From: an uncultured Alphaproteobacteria bacterium
GTDB lineage: Bacteria > Pseudomonadota > Alphaproteobacteria > HIMB59 > GCA-002718135
Length of the DNA: 60,221 bases
Direction: 5' to 3'
Assembly (NCBI GenBank): GCA_902623545.1
Contig: CACNUI010000008.1
Span: forward strand, 1 to 60,221
Below, one piece after another: positions 55,986 through 60,221 of the stretch (the stretch's first letter is position 1; each line of letters begins with the position of its first letter). The notes below the pieces were generated by a model, which saw nothing but the letters and a program-made list of their open reading frames with translations, made no database searches and had not been told where the DNA came from. Position numbers and translations under genes: made by a program.

Positions 55986-56826
55986 GAATAGTATCTATTT
56001 CTTTTTCTAGAAAATTTGGTTTAATATTATTGCGTGACTCTTCACAATGCTTACACTCTTCACCATACATACCGCATGGAGATCTTACATGATCAAAATA
56101 AATATTTCTATGATTACCATAACCTAAAACACTTGGATCAGCCCATCCTCCAAAATATACAATTGCCTTTTTATTTAAGGCTGCTGCAACGTGTGCAAAT
56201 CCTCCATGAGCGCCCAAAAATAAATCACATTTTTTCATTACTGCACAGGCGATTCTAAAACTCATTTCTTTAGGCATAAAGACTCCATCTATTTTATCTA
56301 CTTTTTCGTGATTTGAATGAATAATTAAATATTTATCTTTTATTTTATTTATTAGACTCTTCCAATTTTTGTGTCCCCAACTTAAATTTTTTTGCTTAAT
56401 ACCAAACTGTTTGCTATCTATTTTTGTTGAAGATGTTTCAATAAATATAATTTTTCTTTTTTTTAAATATTTTTTTTTATACCAATGTATTAATTCTTTA
56501 TATATTTCTTCAGCAGTATTTAATTCTTTTTTAGAAAAATATAATTCACCAGGAGTTGGTTTAAATTTATAATTCCAAACATATTTTGAAGATGTGCTTT
56601 TTTTATAATCTATATATGGTCTATTATAGGGATGGTAATCGATTACAAATATTGGTTTTTTAGGATCTAGCTTTCTACAATCTGAAATATTAGGATTATT
56701 ATCATACACTATGGAGTGCATAGCTTCTTTTTTTGATAAGTTTCCAATAACAATTTGATGATCTGGAAGTTTCTTTTTTAAATGAGATGCATATGATGTT
56801 ATGAGTAAATCATCACCATATCCCAT
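55978..56826 (-). CDS. Glycosyltransferase family 9-like protein, apparently short at the N terminus
   Basis: A 282-residue protein related to heptosyltransferases/ADP-heptose GTs: GYGDDLL at the extreme N terminus, a middle Lys-rich stretch, and the C-terminal domain FLGAHGGFAHVAAALNKKAIVYFGGWADP with the donor-binding GG..H.A motif, plus a terminal CGMYGEECKHCEE cysteine cluster. The first beta strand that normally precedes GxGD is missing from the ATG form, but upstream codons in the same frame would read KIILKM. It lies one base after argG. Confidence 0.75.
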   Translation of the reverse strand: MGYGDDLLITSYASHLKKKLPDHQIVIGNLSKKEAMHSIVYDNNPNISDCRKLDPKKPIFVIDYHPYNRPYIDYKKSTSSKYVWNYKFKPTPGELYFSKKELNTAEEIYKELIHWYKKKYLKKRKIIFIETSSTKIDSKQFGIKQKNLSWGHKNWKSLINKIKDKYLIIHSNHEKVDKIDGVFMPKEMSFRIACAVMKKCDLFLGAHGGFAHVAAALNKKAIVYFGGWADPSVLGYGNHRNIYFDHVRSPCGMYGEECKHCEESRNNIKPNFLEKEIDTILN

Positions 56827-56827
56827 C

Positions 56828-58015
56828 TTAAGTATTATTTTTTCTCAAACGAATTGAGTTTATTTTTATGAATCCCTCAGCATCTTTTTGATCATAATTA
56901 CCTTTCTCATCAAAAGAAACCAAAGAATTATCATACAAACTATTATCAGATTTTCTTCCTAACACAATTACATTGCCTTTAAAAATTTTTAATCTTACAA
57001 GTCCGTTTACATTTTTTTGCGTTGAGTCTATCAAGTGCTGTAATGCAATTCTTTCTGATGAAAACCAAAGTCCATTGTATATCAACTCTGCATATTTTGG
57101 CATAATTTCATCTTTTAAATGTGCCTCACCCTTATCTAGAGTTATACTTTCAATAGCTCGATGCGCATCCAAAAGAATAGTGCCTCCTGGAGTTTCATAA
57201 ACTCCTCTAGATTTCATACCAACAAATCTGTTTTCTACAATATCAATTCTACCCACCCCATGTTTACCAGCTATATTATTGAGAGTTGTTAATATTTGAT
57301 TAGATTGCATTTCTTTTTCATTTATTTTTATAGGATCTCCTTTTTTAAATTCTATATTTATAATTTCAGGTTCATTTGGGGTATTTTCCAAATCATTGGT
57401 TCGAGTATAAACATACTCGGGTGCTTCAATCCATGGGTCTTCTAAAATTTTTCCTTCTGAAGATGTATGTAGTATGTTAGCATCAGTACTAAATGGTGGT
57501 TCACCAATTTTATCTTTTGCAACAGGTATTTGATGCTTTTCAGCAAAATTGATTAAGTCAGTTCTTGAGTTGAAATCCCAATCTCTCCATGGGGCAATAA
57601 CTTTTATATCTGAATTGTTTGAATAATAACCTAATTCAAATCTTACTTGGTCATTACCCTTGCCTGTAGCCCCGTGAGCAACGGCATCTGCACCAACTTC
57701 CCTTGCTATCTCTATTTGTCTTTTAGCAATCAAAGGTCTTGCTATTGCAGTGCCTAATAAGTATTTTCCCTCATAAATTGTATTAGCTCTAAACATCGGA
57801 AATACATAATTATCTACAAATTCTTTTTGAAGGTTTTCAATAAAAATTTCCTTTACTCCAAGACTTTTTGCTTTTTTTTCAACCTCTTGAAGTTCTTCTC
57901 CTTGACCTATATCTGCTGTGAATGTAACAACAGGACAAGAATATTTTATTTGAAGCCATTTAAGAATTACACTTGTATCTAGACCACCTGAATAGGCTAA
58001 AACTATTTTTTTCAT
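56828..58015 (-). CDS. argG: Argininosuccinate synthase
   Basis: Condenses citrulline and aspartate with ATP in arginine synthesis. The 395-residue protein has the PP-loop [10 protein letters not shown] (residues 7-16), [10 protein letters not shown], the [12 protein letters not shown] substrate loop and [18 protein letters not shown] 58015 is chosen; two upstream TTG codons are also in frame. The TGA of the IalB-like gene overlaps its ATG by one base. argH is not adjacent. Confidence 0.97.
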   Translation of the reverse strand: MKKIVLAYSGGLDTSVILKWLQIKYSCPVVTFTADIGQGEELQEVEKKAKSLGVKEIFIENLQKEFVDNYVFPMFRANTIYEGKYLLGTAIARPLIAKRQIEIAREVGADAVAHGATGKGNDQVRFELGYYSNNSDIKVIAPWRDWDFNSRTDLINFAEKHQIPVAKDKIGEPPFSTDANILHTSSEGKILEDPWIEAPEYVYTRTNDLENTPNEPEIINIEFKKGDPIKINEKEMQSNQILTTLNNIAGKHGVGRIDIVENRFVGMKSRGVYETPGGTILLDAHRAIESITLDKGEAHLKDEIMPKYAELIYNGLWFSSERIALQHLIDSTQKNVNGLVRLKIFKGNVIVLGRKSDNSLYDNSLVSFDEKGNYDQKDAEGFIKINSIRLRKNNT

Positions 58016-58485
58016 CAACAATCTTCAGTAAGTTTATTATATGACGCAGTAAAACCCTTCAATGTATATTTATCTTTAGTGATTGTTCCTCTTGATGACT
58101 CGCCAGTAACTAAAAGTTCTAATCCTTTTTTCATAGCAAAAATAACTTTGCTATCTTCATTCGTCCAAGCTGCGCTTGGTAAGTCCTTAGTGGTATAAAA
58201 TACATAACTGCCTTTATCTATATTTACAACGATATCTGGACCAATTTTGTAATCATAACCTGCTTCAATCTGTACAACAGTGTTCGTGTCACCAATATTT
58301 TTATAAACTAAGATATAAAATTCACCTCTATTTTTCTCTGGGGACAAGTCAGTTTCAATGGCTAAGCTTCCAATATAACAATACTCATCTGTTTTTACAA
58401 AACTCCATTTACCCTTTTCCAATGAAATCACAGATTGGCTAAAAATAATACAAAGTGAGAAAAAAAGTCCTAAAAATATTTTCAT
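58015..58485 (-). CDS. Invasion-associated locus B (IalB) family periplasmic protein
   Basis: A 156-residue exported protein: signal peptide 1-21, then the IalB pattern with W27, Cys36, [58 protein letters not shown] and a C-terminal Cys156. Despite the name, the family is widespread in free-living alphaproteobacteria and its function is unknown; the paired cysteines suggest a disulfide. It is coupled to argG by a one-base overlap. Confidence 0.88.
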   Translation of the reverse strand: MKIFLGLFFSLCIIFSQSVISLEKGKWSFVKTDEYCYIGSLAIETDLSPEKNRGEFYILVYKNIGDTNTVVQIEAGYDYKIGPDIVVNIDKGSYVFYTTKDLPSAAWTNEDSKVIFAMKKGLELLVTGESSRGTITKDKYTLKGFTASYNKLTEDC

Positions 58486-58557
58486 CTAAAACTCCTTTTA
58501 GTATATCTTACACAAATAGTTAAGCCTGATAAAGGGTATAAAGAATTATATTGAAAT

Positions 58558-59091
58558 ATGGAAAAATCAGAAATTTATGAGTTAATAATTAAAATTCGAG
58601 ATAACCGCGACGAAATAGCATTTTCTAAATTATTCGACTTTTTAGCACCTAAATTAAAGGCCTATTTTCTTCAAAATAAAGTAACGTCTGAAAATGCAGA
58701 GGAGTTAACCCAAGAAGTGCTAAGTACAATTTGGCTTAAATCATATCAATATAATAGTACTAAATCAGCGGTTTCAACTTGGATTTATGCTATAGCAAGA
58801 AATAAAAAGGTTGATTTTTACCGTAAAATTTCGGGAATTAGCCATAATGAAGAGGATATAAGAGAGTTTTTGTATGAAAATAATAAAAATGATCAAATTC
58901 GTGAAAATGAGATAAAGGAACAGGTAAAAAAAATAAGTAACGATTTAGATAGTAACCAAAAAAAAATTATAGAAATGAATTTTTTTGAAAATAAAAGCCA
59001 TAAAAAAATAGCTCAAGAGCTTGAAATTCCTCTAGGCACAGTTAAATCAAGAATACGGAATATATTATTAAAAATGCAAAAATCGCTATGA
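58558..59091 (+). CDS. ECF sigma factor, RpoE/ChrR-type
   Basis: A 177-residue extracytoplasmic-function sigma: region 2 with ENAEELTQEVLSTIWLKSYQY and STWIYAIARNKKVDFYRK, a short linker, and region 4 with MNFFENKSHKKIAQELEIPLGTVKSRIRNILLKM. Its paired downstream gene, overlapping by four bases, is a ChrR-type anti-sigma, so the pair corresponds to the singlet-oxygen RpoE system of Rhodobacter (ECF11-like). The regulon cannot be derived here. Confidence 0.93.
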   Translation: MEKSEIYELIIKIRDNRDEIAFSKLFDFLAPKLKAYFLQNKVTSENAEELTQEVLSTIWLKSYQYNSTKSAVSTWIYAIARNKKVDFYRKISGISHNEEDIREFLYENNKNDQIRENEIKEQVKKISNDLDSNQKKIIEMNFFENKSHKKIAQELEIPLGTVKSRIRNILLKMQKSL

Positions 59092-59717
59092 ATGGAACGG
59101 TTGTAAAAAATAAGCTAATATTTGATTTTGCCACGGGTTCACTCGGGCCATCCAAGTCAATATTTACCTCAACATACCTATTTTTGAACTCTAAAGCCTC
59201 ATCAATTAATAACACCTTTGAACAATTATTGGGAGATGACCTATTTTCTAACGATGATGCAAAGATCTCAAATCTCAAATATAACGACTGTCTTTCTAAG
59301 CCAGATGAACAGAAAGAGGAAGACTCCAATACTTTAAGTCCTATAAGTAAACTAGTTGGTCCACTCAATGATATTAACTGGAAACAGGTTTATAAAGGGT
59401 TTAGTGAATTTATACTTAATATTAAAGACGATGATGAATTAAAACTAATCAAAATGGAGCCAGGAGCTTCAGTTCCACTGCATTCACATGGTGGTAAAGA
59501 ATATATATTAGTTTTGAGTGGTAGCTTTAGTGATGAATATGGAAACTACTCAAAAGGCGATATCCAAATAAATGATCAAAAAATTAAACATACTCCTATA
59601 GCATCTGATGTTGAGGGCTGTATCTGTCTTACAATTACAGAAAGAGATGTTATTTTCTTTGGTAAATTTGGTTCATTTTTTAACCTCTTTACATTTATAA
59701 AATCTTTTTTTAAGTAA
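59088..59717 (+). CDS. ChrR-like cupin anti-sigma factor lacking the N-terminal zinc site
   Basis: A 209-residue partner of the ECF sigma. The C-terminal cupin (about 118-209) keeps all ChrR metal ligands, His132, His134, Glu138 and His168, and the Cys178/Cys180 pair, each at a constant offset of nine from Rhodobacter ChrR as I recall it. The N-terminal anti-sigma domain should have His6, His31, Cys35 and Cys38, but here the region reads STYLFLNSKAS and the first 130 residues contain no His and only one Cys (68). Coupled start (ATGA). Confidence 0.88.
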   Translation: MNGTVVKNKLIFDFATGSLGPSKSIFTSTYLFLNSKASSINNTFEQLLGDDLFSNDDAKISNLKYNDCLSKPDEQKEEDSNTLSPISKLVGPLNDINWKQVYKGFSEFILNIKDDDELKLIKMEPGASVPLHSHGGKEYILVLSGSFSDEYGNYSKGDIQINDQKIKHTPIASDVEGCICLTITERDVIFFGKFGSFFNLFTFIKSFFK

Positions 59718-59745
59718 TTTCATTAAACTTGTTCTATAATGAATT

Positions 59746-60221
59746 ATGGGACAAGCAATAACAAGACTCAAAAGATCAGAAATAACTGAAAGTTCTCACG
59801 TAGTAAAGGTTCTAATTTCAGATATAAATAATAAAGTTCTCTTTAGTACCGGTAATGATAATGACTATATATTTCCAAGATCATCTATAAAAATTTTTCA
59901 AGCTATTCCATTTATAAAGACTAATGCAGTAAATCATTTCAAGCTTAGTAAAAAACAAATTGCTTTAGCATGCTCTTCGCATAGAGGCGAAAATTATCAT
60001 ATGAATGAATTAAATGATTGGATAAAAAAAATAGGTATTGATAAAAAAAAACTGCAATGTGGAATACACAATCCTCTGAATTCAAAAGCTTCAGAAAGTT
60101 TATTAAGATCAAATAAGCAAGCTAATCAATTACATAATAATTGTGCAGGAAAACATTTGGCGATGATTACAAGTTGCTTAGTAAAAAATTACAAACAAAA
60201 AAATTATTTAGAATTTTATCA
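59746..60221 (+). CDS. L-asparaginase II family protein (3' end outside window)
   Basis: ATG at 59746, open to the window edge (158 codons). It matches the plant/rhizobial-type asparaginase II family (PF06089): FPRSSIKIFQAIPFI, IALACSSHRGENYH, LQCGIHNP and LHNNCAGKHLAMI, the latter with the conserved N-N-C-(S/A)-G-K-H. It hydrolyses asparagine to aspartate and ammonia if active. It follows the ChrR-like gene by 28 bp and could be part of that unit. Confidence 0.88.
   Translation, partial: MGQAITRLKRSEITESSHVVKVLISDINNKVLFSTGNDNDYIFPRSSIKIFQAIPFIKTNAVNHFKLSKKQIALACSSHRGENYHMNELNDWIKKIGIDKKKLQCGIHNPLNSKASESLLRSNKQANQLHNNCAGKHLAMITSCLVKNYKQKNYLEFY

Noticed and set aside
53172-58485. Glycan/surface island (methyltransferase, gmd, GT9-like) as a horizontally acquired cassette
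   Set aside because: Base composition looks like the neighbours, housekeeping genes (yggT, folD, argG) are interleaved, and there are no integrase, tRNA junction or direct repeats.
58486-58557. Possible RpoE/ECF11-type autoregulatory promoter (TGATAA near 58527) ahead of the ECF sigma
   Set aside because: Only a partial match to the -35 box and no suitable -10 box at the right spacing.

Overview
The window is a dense, very AT-rich (roughly 30% GC by eye), largely overlapping stretch of a bacterial chromosome. The gene set points to a streamlined alphaproteobacterium, probably a marine, oligotrophic SAR11-like or related lineage. The evidence is GcrA, an IalB-family protein, an RpoE/ChrR-type sigma/anti-sigma pair, CarD next to FdxA and RpoH, a SUV3-like helicase, and the order ffh-rpsP-rimM-trmD-rplS-leuCDB-asd beside dapF-mtaB-ftsY-yciB. 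Assignment below the class level is inference. No insertion sequences, phage genes, CRISPR arrays or rRNA were seen. One tRNA, Arg(TCG), is present.

Layout. 1-14 kb: a TCA-cycle block on the minus strand, transcribed sdhC-sdhD-sdhA-sdhB-mdh-sucC-sucD-sucA-sucB-lpd, ending in two tandem paralogous secreted alpha/beta hydrolases. About 14.0-14.3 kb: a gene-free stretch holding a GC-rich, rod-like, self-complementary element (candidate ncRNA or leader). 14.3-18.3 kb: a coupled minus-strand string of UDGb uracil-DNA glycosylase, an MFS transporter, a 50-residue small protein, ZapE and a membrane-anchored hydrolase. 18.3-19.4 kb: DUF924 protein, tRNA-Arg, YpeA acetyltransferase. 19.4-27.3 kb: minus-strand SRP/ribosome/leucine/aspartate operon from ffh to asd, with a compact pseudoknot-like element just before ffh. 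27.5-31 kb: plus-strand dapF-mtaB-ftsY-yciB. 31-38 kb: pgk, gcrA, an MFS transporter, a small membrane ORF, an SDR, panB, carbonic anhydrase, dusA and a PagL-like deacylase. 38-46.3 kb: minus-strand acnA - SUV3-like helicase - TerB-like - fdxA - carD - degenerate phosphoesterase - rpoH. 46.5-46.8 kb: a 58-residue, 64% lysine protein with its own leader and a strong terminator. 46.9-52.2 kb: complete-looking cytochrome c maturation cluster ccmABCDEFGH (no ccmI). 52.3-60.2 kb: an orphan amino-acid binding protein, methyltransferase, YggT, FolD, GDP-mannose dehydratase, GT9-like glycosyltransferase, argG, IalB, an ECF sigma with a ChrR-like anti-sigma, and the start of an asparaginase II-type gene.

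How the genes fit together. Nearly all of this is core respiration and biosynthesis: the TCA cycle (acnA, suc, sdh, mdh, lpd), cytochrome c assembly, leucine, lysine/threonine precursors, pantothenate, folate C1 and arginine. Layered on it are global regulators (GcrA, RpoH, CarD, ECF/ChrR). The most notable points are: the pseudoknot-like leader abutting the ffh ribosome binding site; the rod-like RNA candidate upstream of sdhC; a ChrR homologue that keeps every cupin-domain metal ligand but has lost the zinc ligands of its anti-sigma domain; a phosphoesterase-fold protein lacking its metal ligands between carD and rpoH; matching acidic low-complexity tails on ribosomal proteins L19 and S16; and several small genes (ccmD, a 50-aa coupled ORF, a Lys-rich basic protein).
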